Of a DNA stretch of 64,000 nucleotides, positions 29,324-42,004 are shown piece by piece. Every line of letters begins with the position of its first letter. Positions within the stretch are counted from its first letter, which is position 1. The position numbers and the translations under genes are program-made. Source of the stretch: Delphinus delphis (taxonomy: Eukaryota; Chordata; Mammalia; Artiodactyla; Delphinidae); contig NC_082689.1 of NCBI RefSeq assembly GCF_949987515.2, forward strand, positions 101,780,957 through 101,844,956, written 5' to 3'. Under the pieces are notes generated by a model. It searched no databases and had not been told where the DNA came from. It saw only the letters and a list, made by a program, of their open reading frames with translations.

Positions 29324-30244
29324 AGGTGCCTAATTGCCTCCATTCTTCCAAAAATGCCTCCTCTTGAGGACTGAAACACCAATGATATGAGGTGTGTCTA
29401 CATTATTGTCTTTTTGCTGGAAGATCTTGCCATATGCCCTGTATGGAGAAGCAGGAAGAAGATGTTCCTAATGCAGAAGTATCTACAGTCTCAGCCAAGA
29501 AACTTACTGCTCACATCATCTTAGGGCAGGGGACACACAGAGGTATAGTTATCCTGTTCTGGGCTTTGTCAGATTTGGAAGACTGGCAACTCTGGTTGCT
29601 ATCCAGATCTCACCATGCCTGGTAATCTTATTCCAATAGCTTTTACTGCTTTCAATGGAATAAACATACTATCAAAGGTGCTTTTACACCCATGGTGCCA
29701 CGTTATCCTCAAAGAACTCCATGCACTAGAGCTGGTGCTATTAGTCCCACTTAACAGGCCACAAAATAAAGGCTCAAAAGCCAAAATGACTTCTCTAAGG
29801 CCACAAAAAGTTATCAGCAGAGGTGGAGGTCAGGGACTTGAACTAGGTTGGGATATTTTTAATAGGCCATGCAACATCTTGGCCTCTTCACTTGTTCTAC
29901 ACAGCTGTAATGAAGGCTTAGTGTGTTCTGGGTTCTCAAGTAGGTACAAGGGCACAGAGGCAGGAAGCTTGTTGTGATGGACATAGCACAGACATTTAGT
30001 ATCACAAAGACCTGGGACTTTATTCCTAGGCAGAAATCAAACCCAGGCAACCTGACCCATTGTCCACCCTCTTACTATACTCGAGCAGGACCGTATGGGG
30101 TTTTTCTGGAACAGACCTCCCCCATGTCATCCTCCTACCTCTTGTCTGTAACCTTTTGGCCTTCTCTGAGAGTAAATTTAATCAGAGAAGTGAGAAAATG
30201 CAGGAAGAAGGGAAAAGAGTCAAACAAGACAAAGTAATAATAGT
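29324..30244. other. No gene seen
   Basis: Unique DNA with an antisense MIR-like segment at about 29715-29850. The 120-codon frame at 29615-29977 crosses that MIR and is not credible as a gene. Confidence 0.5.
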
Positions 30245-30695
30245 TTAGCCATTAAACAAAGTCAAGGAACTTTAGTTCCTCCTCAAGAGCCATAGATAAT
30301 ATTCTGAGCCATGTCCTCTGAGGTGTTTTGCAGATACTGAAATCCCACCAGGTGGAACAAGTTAACTGTATGCTGCCCACAAGCATGTAGACCCCAGACT
30401 GGTGAAAACCAGAAGACTGATGATGTTGACCCCTAGTTACCTCACCACCAACCAATCAGAAGAATACCCACGAGCGGATCAGTCACCTCGCAACCACCCT
30501 GCTTCTCCCTATCTTTAAAAACCTTTCCCTGAAAGCCTTCATGGAGTTCAGGCCTTTTAAGCACTAGCTACTTGGACTCCTTGCTGGGTGCCCTGAAATA
30601 AATGCTGCACTTTCCTTCACCACAACCTGGTGTTGGTAGATTGTCTTTACTGCATGAGGGCAAATGGACCCAAGTTTTGTTTGTTAGTATCACCA
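30245..30695 (+). mobile_element. Solo ERV LTR (family unassigned)
   Basis: LTR-like order of signals: a CCAAT box in accaatcaga (30452-30456), an A/T-rich TATA-like tctttaaaaa (about 30512-30521), a polyadenylation signal AATAAA (30597-30602) and a T/G-rich downstream element. No internal retroviral sequence is attached. Exact ends and duplication were not resolved. Confidence 0.55.
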
Positions 30696-32533
30696 CTATC
30701 CTACAGGTCTCCTGCCTAGAAGGGCTGACAAATCTAAACCACGTTACCATGTTTCCTTTGGTTTCTGCTGAGCTTTGAACACAGAACTTTTGGCAGCTGT
30801 GGCTTCTGTCTGAATTCAGTACACTCTGCTCTCTTCAGAGTTAGGCTCAACTTCATAATGGATGGCAATGACCCACTGGAGTGAAAACGACTCCCATGAT
30901 CTAGCATGTCTCTTATCTACTATCTCCAGGAGTCAGTGTCAGCATTTCTTACGTTAAATTGCACCAGGGACTTTTCCCCATTCCTTGACAGCAGGACAGA
31001 TAGCTCCATGTGAGCTTAATTACTTCTGCAGTTATGTGGACACAATTTTGCTGAAATCATCTTGGGCCAATAAACTAAGGTCTATCTTAGTGCCAAAGAA
31101 TGATAAAATCTTCTAGAAGAGGAGCAGCTTCCTCCTTATAAATAGAATCAGGTTTCCATTGGTTGCAACAAGCCATTTGCTTTAGAAGAAAAAAATGTGC
31201 AATGAAGAATTATTAACAATTTTTAAAACCGGTACAGTTTGGGCAGCATATTTGTCTTAAAAAGACATTGGAAGCAAACATTTTCATCAGGAGGGTGAAG
31301 TGACAGTTAACAGCAGAAATATATGGGAAGCCAGTTAAAAATATATGGTTCTACCCTGGGTTTGTAAGGAAACGGTGAGTGAAGAGAAAAGTTTGTAAAG
31401 GATCCATAGCTCAGAAAACAATTCTGTGAGTTGTACACTTAAAGAGGGAAAAAGACTGTTAAGGAGAGTCATATTTTGATATTCCAGAAGTGCTTGATGG
31501 TACATAATCACTTCCTTTCAGTAACATGACTCTGGGAAGATGAAAGATTAAAAAACACAAAGAAGGATCATAGTACACCAGCTCCCTATCTCTGTTCCCA
31601 GGGACAGAGTATTTATGGCATCAGATGAGAGACAATGCTAGAACTGAAGTCTCTTTTCTTCATGGACTTGAAGAAAAAAATAGTGGTTACCAGGGACATT
31701 TTCCTGGATATTATACCTTTTTAGGTCATTATTTCACTTCTCTTTCATCGAAAATTCTGTTTTATCTTAACAGGATATTTGTGGTTTGGGAAACCGGTAA
31801 AACATTGGAGAGTGAAAATAGACTTTATGGCTCAGATTGAATGTCATAAATCACAAAATCTTATTTTTTTTAAATTTAAAAATAGTATTCAGTCATTTGT
31901 TAATAGTGAGCCACAGGATACAGAATTGAAAGAAGCCCAGAAGTCATCTAACCTAACCCGGGGCAGCATCCGACACAAAATCTCTTTCACTAGAGATTCT
32001 CCGGCTTGACCTGGGCCCTTGTGGGGTCAGAGAGCTCCCTCTAGTTTCCCTAAAAGGTTTTCTTTGAATTGGACCTCACTGTTATATCCATCTCTTGATC
32101 CTAATTCTTTTTACCAAGATGGTATTTAAAAACAAACTCAAGGTGTTTCTATTCTCTTCAACTTTACTTCCCTAAGGGTCATCCTAACTCCTTACCATCT
32201 GGTTACTTCCTGTGGGTTCTGTGTGTTTTCTCAACTTCCATTTTAAAATGTCACATCAAGAACATGACACAGACTTAAATTTATCAACATCTGTACACTG
32301 GTCAAAACAATGTCTGGCACATGGCAAGTGCTGAACAGGCTGGGCCCCACTTCTTCTCCAGGGATGTTCCAACCACAACTGGAGAACACAGAGGGAGTAT
32401 CCCCTTCCTTTGTCTGGAGAATGCTTTTCCATTAGTGTCCTAAAAATATGTGGTATTGTTACCTAATGTTAAGACTTTAGGTCATTGGAAAACCAGAATT
32501 GGTGCCAAGCCATACCTCTCACCTCTTTCAATC
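30696..32533. other. No gene seen
   Basis: Unique DNA; no convincing repeats or coding regions. Confidence 0.55.
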
Positions 32534-32678
32534 TAAATGTAGCAATTTATTTATTAGCCTCGCCATGCACAGCTTGTGGGATCTTAGTTCCCTGACCAGG
32601 GATTGAACCTCCTCCCTCGGCAGTGAAAGCACAGAGTCCTAACCACTGGACCTCCAGGGAATTCCCATAAATGTAGCA
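32534..32678 (-). mobile_element. Short CHR-type SINE fragment with TSD
   Basis: Antisense copy: the head, read on the minus strand, lies at the right (complement of 'ccagggaattccc', about 32653-32666) and the A-tail complement 'tttatttatt' at the left. Duplication taaatgtagca is at 32534-32544 and 32668-32678. The middle of the SINE is shortened. Confidence 0.87.
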
Positions 32679-34533
32679 TTTTACATTTAACCCCTAAAAC
32701 TATCTTGGAATTCCTCTAATACTGCAGATAATCAAAATCTTCAGGCTGTTTTCCTTTACATGAAAACTTTCTCCTTTGGGTGAAAGATACAGACTTAATG
32801 ACCTTATCTTTTGTGTTTTACTCTGGTAATTCGTGAGCATTTTGAATAAGATGAGACTAAGAACAGAGCCCTATTTTCTACAGGTAGAGATTCTCCTGCA
32901 GCTTGATGGCAATTTATTAATCAACAAGATTTGGGGGAAGTTGTTTTATCTCATCTCTTTGTAATGGACTTTCGAACATTCCCCTGTTTCCCCATTGTGT
33001 CTATGTGATCATGGTGAGAAGCATCATTTCACGCTTGGCTGAATGTAGATAGACACTGTAGAATTCTACTGATCCACCATCGTATGTGTCATCAAAGAAG
33101 CAACGAGTGTAGTCGGGCTTGACTAAGAACATGGGTTCTGGCTGCCCTGTAATCAATATTTTCTCCCCAAAATATTCAAATGCCACCCATTTATTAGTCT
33201 ACTCAAGAATTTCGAAGAGTTATGTCAAAAAGAAATGTTTGTCCACATTTCTTGAGTGTCACCCTCTGGTGGGTGCTAGTCTACAAACTCGGCAACATTA
33301 TTAACTTAGTGCTCACATCAAGCAACAAAAGTTAACTGTTACCATGTCCATCTTTCAGCTCAGGAGATGGAGGCATGGAGGTAAGTCACTCGCCTAAGGC
33401 CAAGAGCTAGAATGCTAGAAACAGGATGCAAATCTGAACAAGCTGGAGCCAGAATGCATTGTCCTCAGCACTAGCCACTGCCTTTCCTGCTCTCTTGGTG
33501 TGCTGCTGCCTCAGATGCATTTCCTGCTCTCTGCCAGCCCCCTCCCGCCTTGTCCTATCTCTCATATTTCATGATATCTCAGCAGTAACTTAAAATGCAT
33601 GTGCAATCCTACATCCTCTCTACCCTGCAATTTCACTGATTTTAATCTGGAATCGTAATAATTTAATGCAACTGGGCACTTTCTTACCTTCTTCCCAATG
33701 ATATGTCAGGTGGCAGCTCAATCTTTAGTAGTTTAAAACCCAGCCTCTTAAACAAAGAAGATAGAAAGAAAATAAGAGTTGGACATATCTGCTTTTTGTC
33801 ATTCTGACCATGACATTTTCCTCCATAAGTAAAAGGTCAGTCCTTTCCTTGTCTAAATGCTTTCTCTGTACAAAGCTTAAACAAAGTCCTTTTTGCCAAC
33901 TTCATCATTTTGCCTGAGCTTCTCTGTTCTGGTTCTTACTATTAGGAGATAATTGTGTTACACTATGCAGAGGTTATAAATGTATTAGAAGACAAAAAAC
34001 TAATGAAAATTTGAGATTATGATTTAGGGGAACTTAAGAGAAGTCTATAGGAAAGAACATCAGCAAATTAAATATTCTATCAAATTAATTATGCACAAGG
34101 AAATAACTGGCATCCTTGTGGGGTATTTAGTTATCTTTTGAAAGAACAAATTTTGAATCACGATGGGTAGGGGAAGTGAACATCACTTGGAGGAAAATGA
34201 TCAAGATGGCTTTCCTGATTGGGGGAATACCTGGCTGAGGGGTAGTAATGAAATTGCACTAGCTGAGTGGAATGATAAATATGAGAGAGGAGAATGGTGA
34301 AAGAATGACTTAGAAAGGTGTGCCATGTTTTCCCAGGTCATTTAAGATCATTCAATATCACCTTTCATTGTGGAGAGGCAGAGAGAACAAGTGACTTGCA
34401 GAAAATCACACAGCTACTTAGGGACACTTTGATAGGACCAGAATTCAGGTCTCCTACCTCCCAGATGAGTTTAAAACGGTCTGAAATTGAAGTCAAGGAT
34501 AATTTGTTTTAAGCCTTCACTAGAGCTAGATTT
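32679..34533. other. No gene seen; MIR traces
   Basis: Antisense MIR-like segments lie at about 33340-33480 and 34360-34465. A 61-codon minus-strand frame at 33001-33186 has protein-like composition but no identifiable relatives from memory. Confidence 0.5.
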
Positions 34534-34761
34534 AAAGCTGTAGGGGCTTCCCTGGTGGCGCAGTGGTTGCAAGTCCGCCTGCCGATGCAGGGAACATGGG
34601 TTCGTGCTCCAGTCCAGGAAGATCCCACATGCTGTGGAGTGGCTGGGCCCATGAGCCATGGCCACTGAGCCTGCGCATCCGGAGCCTGTGCTCCGCAACG
34701 GGAGAGGCCACAACAGTGAGAGGCCCGCGTACCGCAAAAAAAAAAAAAAAAAAAAGCTGTA
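34534..34761 (+). mobile_element. Short CHR SINE (cetacean type) with TSD
   Basis: The body at 34543-34752 starts gggcttccctggtggcgcag and ends in a pure A tail. Perfect duplication aaagctgta at 34534-34542 and 34753-34761. The intact TSD and long uninterrupted A tail suggest it is one of the younger SINEs here. Confidence 0.94.
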
Positions 34762-36049
34762 AAGACCTCAAACACAGAAAAGGTAGCATAAAAAAAAAGA
34801 AAACAAAAAATCAACATAAAACCATAAAATAAGGGCAAAGAAGTTCAATAAAATCCTGTTTTTTTCTTTGATTTTTTTTTTTTTGGCCCACAATGACTAC
34901 TTTGATGCTTCTTTTGCACTATCAAAATCAAATTTTCACAGGTTGATTTTCACACCATCTGCTTCCCTTCTACCATTTATTATAATACAAGACTGTGTTT
35001 ATGGAATCTGATTTTGCCCAGCTTGAACCGGCATGGGAAGAGAGCACCATGGAGCAGAGGCAGCGTTACAGTGGAAGCTACCAAAGCAAATATTCTGGTT
35101 GGAGAGGCAAATGCCACATTCCATAACAGCACTAGGTGCAATTTTCTCAGGAAATAATCCATGTGGTGCAGGTGATAATATAATAGATTTCTAAGGGTCA
35201 GGCAATAAATGAGTACTGATGAAGCCAATAAAAATTTATTGGAGAAAATGGAGTTTAAGCAGAGTTAGGAAAAAGTGGAAAGGCATTGCAGGCAGAACTC
35301 TAAGGGAGGAAACTAGCTGTAAATTTTATGGAATAAAGAGGTTAAGTTGGGATGCACGAGAAATGTGGCAAATTGGGGAGGGTGGAGCCAGATTGTGGGA
35401 AATTTTTATGTCTCAAAAAATGTTAATTATGTATCTGATAGATGCCAGGCACTGTAGTGGATGCTGGGAAATCGTTGGAGCACAAGGTCCATGGACTTGA
35501 CAGTTCAGAAAGGAAGATGTTCTATTCCAAAGGAAAGACACAGTAGAATAAAGGTGATGATCGAGCAAACACCAGGGCTGGTGTAAGCAAGTCATAGGAG
35601 CATCAAGCCCAACCCAAGAGGGTTGGGATGCAAGCCCATATGAAAGATGTGATGTTTAAGCTGGACCTAAAGGGAAATTAGGGGTAAGGGAGGAGGAGAG
35701 GAATGTTCAGGGTAAAAGTAGGAATAGCGAATGTAAATATACAGAAGCAAAAGTGAACCATCTGGGAGATGGTTCGTGTAACCTGACATAGAGGAAGAGG
35801 TGAGAAGTGACATAAAATGAGGGTGGAGAGGAGGGTGGCAGCAGGTCATAATGCCCCACTGGATCATTACTACGGAGAGGAACCAGGGGTACCTGAATGA
35901 ATGTCTTACAGTTCCTGCCCCAAAGGTGTTTGCAGTATAGCAGGGTGACAGGTAAGTCATTAAATAAAGGCATACCCTGATACCATGATAGAGATAGGTG
36001 AAAGATCTACTAAGAAATAAATCAACAGAATTTTGTCCACAAGTTATAT
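34762..36049. other. No gene seen
   Basis: Unique DNA with weak L2/MIR-like phrases near 35440-35510. The 128-codon minus-strand frame at 35667-36053 has no recognised domain. Confidence 0.5.
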
Positions 36050-36190
36050 GCATTCATGCAGCAAATATTTATTGACTACCTTCTATTATGTTAGACACTC
36101 AGGATATAAAAGCTCATGAAAATTATTTCCCATTCTTAAGGAACTCATAATCTCCTGGGTGTGACAAACAAGAAAGTTAACATTTACACC
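36050..36190 (+). mobile_element. L2-like fragment
   Basis: Segment 'cagcaaatatttattgacta ... agacactcaggatataaa' resembles the L2 3' end. Confidence 0.5.
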
Positions 36191-37664
36191 CAAGTGTGAT
36201 AAGAGTCATGGCAAAGATACTCACAGGTCACAAAGGGAGAACAGAGAAAGATACTGTACCCAGCCTGAGGGCCAGAGAAGACTATAGGAAGAGACAAAGT
36301 TTGTTTATTAAAGGCTGGGTAGGAGATAGCTCCACTGGCAGGAGCAACTCCTCTAGGTGTATGATCTGGTACATATGAATCTGCCGATGTGATCCCTCAT
36401 GTACACAGTGATGCAATCCATATGGAAATACTCTGTGACAGGGTTCATGGCACAACAACCCTACAGTATGGCCCACCATAACTCATTTTAGTAGAACCCA
36501 AATCAATCCTCTCTTGAGCCTAGACCATCTATTCAGATGGTCTCCCTGGGCATGATTTTATTACTTGTCTTCATGTTTTAATCACACACTCTAATAAAAC
36601 ATGGGCCATTTAAAGGCAGTCAGTCACTCAGGGACCGAAGTCACCTGGTAGGGTTTGGTGGTCTGCCAACTTAAAGCTTGGCCCTGTATTGCTAGGCGAA
36701 GAAAGATTGCCCCTAAGATAAATATTTGGAGTTCAGAAGACATGGCCAGACTGCAATATTTTTAAGTTATGGAAGATCACATTTGGAGCTTCAATTCTCA
36801 GGTATATCTATCGTCTTAATTTATTTGGTTAAATTAAAAAATACACAGGAAAACAGTGAGGCTTAAGAATACAATACTAGTAGGAAAATCTCAAGATAAA
36901 CTTGTGCTGAACAAATATTAAGTCCGCAAAAATAAAAATGTAAATTTATAGTCAGAACTTCTGTTCTAACTTTTAGTGTCCTAGTAAAGACATTAGGCTT
37001 ACAGAAGGAAGAAGAAAGTGGTTTTGGCATATTTTTTCCTGCTTTTAATCTTGGATCAAGAAGAAAGGCAAGCTCCATGTTTGCCAGAAATTTCCTGTGG
37101 TAGTAGGAAGATCACTGGTTTAGGATTCAGGAATTCAGGAATCTCAGCCAAGCATCTCAACTCTCTCTGAGCCTGGGTCCCTCATCTTTTAAAAGGAGAC
37201 TAATAATAGGAGCACTAGTGGAAAGATCAACTTTCTGAGCCTCAGTTTCTCCATCTGTAATGTGAGATAGTTGTATTGATAAAGGGAAGGCTGGTAGGCA
37301 CCTTGAGGGCCAAATAGAAATAATTGCTAGTGGCTGCTAAGAGCATGTCCTAAGAAGGATGCTACAGTGATATCCTGGCCCAGAGGGACAGCTCCGTGAT
37401 TAATTAAAGTCAGGCCATGGGCCAGCCTGTATTTCTTCTCATCATAATATTCATGGCCTTAACAGAGGCACAAACTATTAAGGAAGAGAGGTAAATGGGG
37501 GAATGAGGATTTAGGATATTATATCTGAAGTGCATTCAAATCTGAAGAGCATAACTAGACTGTGATCAAATGTTCTGGAGCTCAAAGGATCTTTGTGGGT
37601 CTGGTGAAAAATGTTGCATATCCTCATAACTCTTAGCCCAATCAGTTAACGTTTAAACCTGTAT
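36191..37664. other. No gene seen
   Basis: Unique DNA with MIR-like traces at about 37115-37265. No coding evidence. Confidence 0.5.
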
Positions 37665-38042
37665 TATTCAAAAATCATCTAAATTGTCACTTCACACCCA
37701 TTAAGATAGCTATTATTAAATGTTTTAAATAACAAGCGTTGATGAGGATGTGAAGAAATTCTAATCCTTATACATTGCTGGTAAGAATGTAAAATGATGC
37801 AGCAGCTGTGGAAAAGAGTTGACATTTCCTCATAAACTTAAACATAGAATCAGCATATGATCTAGAAATTCCACTTTGGGGTATATACCCAAAATATTTG
37901 AAAGCAGGGACTCAAACAGATATTTGTACCACATGTTAATAACAGCATTATTCACAATAGCTAAAAGCTGGATAAAACCCAAATGCCCATCAATGGATGA
38001 ATGGATATACAAAATGTGGCATACATATACAATGCAATAATA
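37665..38042 (+). mobile_element. Ancient L1 ORF2 fragment
   Basis: Diverged sense L1 covering the ORF2 C-terminus ('gctggtaagaatgtaaaatg', 'tcaatggatgaatggata'). It differs from the other L1 copies at many positions and is the oldest-looking L1 here. It has no 3' UTR. Confidence 0.8.
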
Positions 38043-39224
38043 TCTAATCTTCAGTCCTGGCTAGCAGTTATTAAACAAATTTGTTATTAAACAAATGTCT
38101 TCCTCAGAAAAGTACATTTTTCTTGTTTGAAATAGACTTAATATATACCCTTCATAACTCAGATGGGATGCAAAAGTCACTATTGGACATTAAGAGTATA
38201 CATTTAGAAGTGGTGATTTATTTGATATTGTTTTTGAAGCACCATCAAAAAAAAATGAATGAATTCATTTGTTGTTTTATTTATCAGATACAACTGAAAC
38301 AGATATTGTCAAAGCCATTAGAAAAGAAACCTCAAATTCAAATGGTTAATTAATAATATTTGCCAATATTATCAAAAAGCAAAAGCTTTTACTTGTATTG
38401 ACCAAATGAAGGGGGAAGCACATGCAGACTATCATTCTTAAGTAACAAAAATATAATGAAATGATAATGTTTTAAAAAATCAACTTACATTTATATAGCA
38501 TTTTCCCATAAATACATTCATGTATGCTGACATATATACTTTTTTATACAAAAATATAATATTCTGTATGTAAAATAATATCTATTAATTATCACTGTAA
38601 TGACAAATGGGAAATTTTTGAAACTGTATTGGCTACTTCAATGAAGGCAGTACAGGATATTTGAAATGTTGAATTACACTTCCAGCTCAGGGTTTTCCTT
38701 GTTATTTTATAGACTGGAAAAGAAGGCAAGGCTTCCTTTGTATTTTTAACCTTCAGGTTTTCAAATTAAAGTACATTGGGCCAAAGGGGGAAAAATTCCA
38801 GTCCATACCTGGAGAGAAAAGCATACTGTGAAAGTTAGATCCTCTTCATGAATCCAGGTAAGAAATGAAATTTGGATGATTACTGTAATTCACCAGAAAC
38901 TTTATGTCTACTTCTCAGTTGACTCCACAGCAGGGCAATGAGATGGGTACTACCATGTCAATGGTACAGACAGGTAAACTGACCCTCCAAAGGGCCAAAT
39001 ACATGTACATGACCTCACAGCCAGTAAATTACAAAGCCTGTGCTCTTTCCACACTGTAAGTGCATATCCTGAGAGGCATTAGGGAGGTAATACAGGCTAT
39101 GCAAGAGTTATAAACATTTTTTAAGATCAGTATGTGCTTGGCAGCAAATAATTGTTATTAGAAGTCCTATATGATAATACTAAATTATATACATATATAA
39201 TATTATGGATTTATTATAACTATA
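38043..39224. other. No gene seen
   Basis: AT-rich unique DNA, with a MIR-like segment at about 38935-39060. Confidence 0.5.
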
Positions 39225-39457
39225 TAGAGTTGACCTTGAACAACATATTTGAACTGTGTGAGTCCACTTATAAGAGGATTTTTTTTCAACAGCAAATTCT
39301 ACACAGTCCTTGGTTGGTTGAATCTGCAGATTCAGAATGACAAATAAGGAGGAACCACCTTTATGAAAGGCTGACTATAAGTTACATGCAGGGTTTTGAC
39401 TGCACAGAGGGTCGGCTCCCCTAACCCCCTACTCCCGTTGTTCAAGGGTCAATTGTA
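39225..39457. mobile_element. MER2/Tigger-like DNA transposon, internally deleted
   Basis: Terminal inverted repeats gttgaccttgaacaac (left, from about 39229) and gttgttcaagggtcaattg (right, 39437-39455) bracket about 229 bp, flanked by TA duplications at 39225-39226 and 39456-39457. This is the signature of pogo/Tc1-mariner elements. No transposase remains. Confidence 0.85.
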
Positions 39458-39459
39458 TA

Positions 39460-39491
39460 TATGCTATATGTGTATATACACATATAGCATA
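39460..39491. repeat. 32-bp perfect palindrome, no spacer
   Basis: Arms tatgctatatgtgtat (39460-39475) and its exact reverse complement (39476-39491) meet with no loop. It lies only a few bases outside the right end of the MER2-like element. Confidence 0.92.
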
Positions 39492-41460
39492 ATAATATAT
39501 GTCTATATTACTATACTATTATGGATTTTTAATTTGAATTGTTTATATATGCCAATTTAATTTAAATCTGTTAATTTTATTTAAATATACTAAATCCAAT
39601 CTATTAATTGAATAAGTTTCTGGATACATACAAAAATATATGTAGACATAATCCTTCAAAGGACTGACAATTTAACGTGGAAGATAGAAAATTGATTCTA
39701 ATGTAGGCAAATTGGGTTAAGTGCTGTGATAGAGATATAAACAGTCATTAGTATGTAATAGAAAAAATTCATACAGATGTCTTATTCAGCCAAGCATTTA
39801 GAAAAAATAATTTTTAAAAACTGATAAATGAAAATTATGATTTTATATATGGAATGGCCTCGATGGCTATGGATTGAGAATATAACTTGGACTCTAAAGA
39901 AATTCTGTGGAGAATTTGTCTTCACATCTATGAAAGTCAGTAGCAAGTTTATCTGCACTGAGGATGGGGAAAGTACAAACTTGTTTTCACTACAACGAGG
40001 AATTTTTGACAGGGAGGAAAAAGGACTTTCTGAGATATATATATACGGGTGTGTGTGTGTGACTTTGCAATGTGAGGAGTCATTATTCAAGAATAATAAT
40101 AACCCGGTGCTTTTTATTTGGTAATATGCTCTCATGTATATTATTTCCTCACTAGTTTTGCTGTCAAGTAGGTATGGCTGGTATTTTATCTTCTTTTTTT
40201 TTTAATAGACCAATTCATCAAGGCTAACCTACTCATCAAGGTTTATATAGCTGGTAAATAATGAACTCAAGCCTGAAATATAGGATTCCTTAGTCTAAAG
40301 TTTGTAAATTTCGTATTATAGAGTCCAAATTCAATTTGAATGTAGTTCTGCTCAGAGGGAGGGAAATGGGTGAGAAATGCAGAATTTTATTGATGAAAAA
40401 TTTAGAAATTGTCTTCAGGAGTTGCAAACTTAATGCCTTGCAGGGCCAGATAGGTAGTGTAAATAGTGAAGCAGCTGGTTATAAGTTGGAGGGAGTGCAT
40501 GTTCTGTGAAGCAGTCAGCAGCCTGGGTTAAGCCTCAGTAACAAAGAATTCCCAAATCTAAGTCACTTAGCATGTGATACCCATTATATTGGACAGAGAA
40601 GAGAAAATTTGGCAAGTCACTCACTGGCTTGCTAAAGTAGCTAAAGGCTACTCTGGAGTGACACATGCACTTCCACTTGATGCTCATGGTCATGCCTAAT
40701 TCCAAGTAAGAGTTGAGGGGAAGAGAACAGAGGAAGTGCTGTCCTACCATGTATCAGAAAGTAGTAACAGAAATATTTAGCGAGGGGATGCAGGCTCCCT
40801 TCGTGTCACCAAATATTCAGTTCATTCTCCTTTTTACACAAAAAAATACATTCTCATCACTAAGGGAGACAGCCCCAGGATCCCATTTTGTCAAAGTATC
40901 AAGCTAAAAGTCCATACTCTCTGGGTGACCTGTGAAGTCTTTACTTCAGTCCCAGATGTCTTCTTGCAATCTGGAGATCTTTGAACTAAAAAGTTAAACC
41001 TGTCCCCTCTGCATATCAACACACACTAGGGGCTGGGGCAGAAAAACAGCAATGCACACTCCTGCAATGAAAAATCACAGGAGTTGGACAGCAAACACTG
41101 GTTTATAGATATGCTGAAATCCCATGGTGCAGATATTTGCAAGGACTACATTAATTGAAGATGGGGATATTCTTTGGTTAAACACTGATTCTACTCCTTG
41201 GAAGAAACTCTCAAGGCCCTTGCTCTCTGCAGCCCTCGGTTCTGCTTTCTGAAAGGTTCTTCTTCACCTATTATCTTTATCCACATGCATAATAGGCATT
41301 GGGGAATACACTCTCTTTGGGGCTGAGTAGCTTTCTCAGACCACTTCCTGAACACAGAAAGTTTCAGGGCCCAAAGATTAGGTTAATATTTATATGATCA
41401 CAGATTGTTTAGTACATGCTGAAGTTTCTTTGGCTGTAAGTCTCACAAGAACTTACTAGG
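39492..41460. other. No gene seen
   Basis: AT-rich unique DNA. Open frames on opposite strands at 39782-40135 and 39828-40124 (117 and 98 codons) overlap each other and carry no recognisable domain. Confidence 0.5.
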
Positions 41461-42004
41461 TGTATTAGTCATTGTTCTCCAGAGAAACAGAACCAATAAG
41501 ACGTATATGTAAAGAGAACGAGGATTTATTACAAGGAATTGGCTCACACAATCATGGAGGCTGAAAAATCCCACAATCTGCACACAGAAAGCTGGAGGAC
41601 CAAGAGAGTCAGTGATGTAGTTACAGTCTGAATCCAAAGTCCTGAGAATCAGGAGGGCCAATGGTGTAAATTCCAGTCCAAAAGCCAGCAAGCTCAAGAC
41701 CCAGAATGAACCATTGTTTCAGTTCAAGTCTGAAGGCAGAAAAAAAAAAAGATACCCCACCTCAAGGCAGTCAGACAGGGGAAGTTCCCTATTAGAGGGA
41801 TGATTTGCCTTTTTGTTTTATTCAGGCCTTCAACTAATTGGATGAGGCCCACTCACATTAGGGAGGGCAATCTGCTTTACTCAGTCTACAGATTCAAATG
41901 CAATTCTTATCCAAAAACACTCTCACATACACCTGGAATAATGTTTGACCAAATATCTGGGCACTCTCTGGGGCAGTCAAGTGGACACATAAAATTAACC
42001 ATCA
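41461..42004 (+). mobile_element. LTR-like old interspersed repeat
   Basis: About 544 bp running from tgtattagtcattgttctcc to a CA end in 'aaaattaaccatca'. Phrases such as 'ccagagaaacagaaccaata' and 'ggcaatctgctttactcag' are those of a widespread mammalian repeat. TG...CA ends suggest an LTR, but I could not name the family. Confidence 0.6.

Noticed and set aside
33001..33186. Protein-like 61-codon minus-strand frame
   Set aside because: The composition looks somewhat protein-like, but there are no recognisable motifs, neighbouring exons or convincing splice signals. A translated search would decide; a conserved hit across mammals would revive it.
35667..36053. 128-codon minus-strand frame
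   Set aside because: No domain, and it overlaps other frames in T/C-rich DNA.
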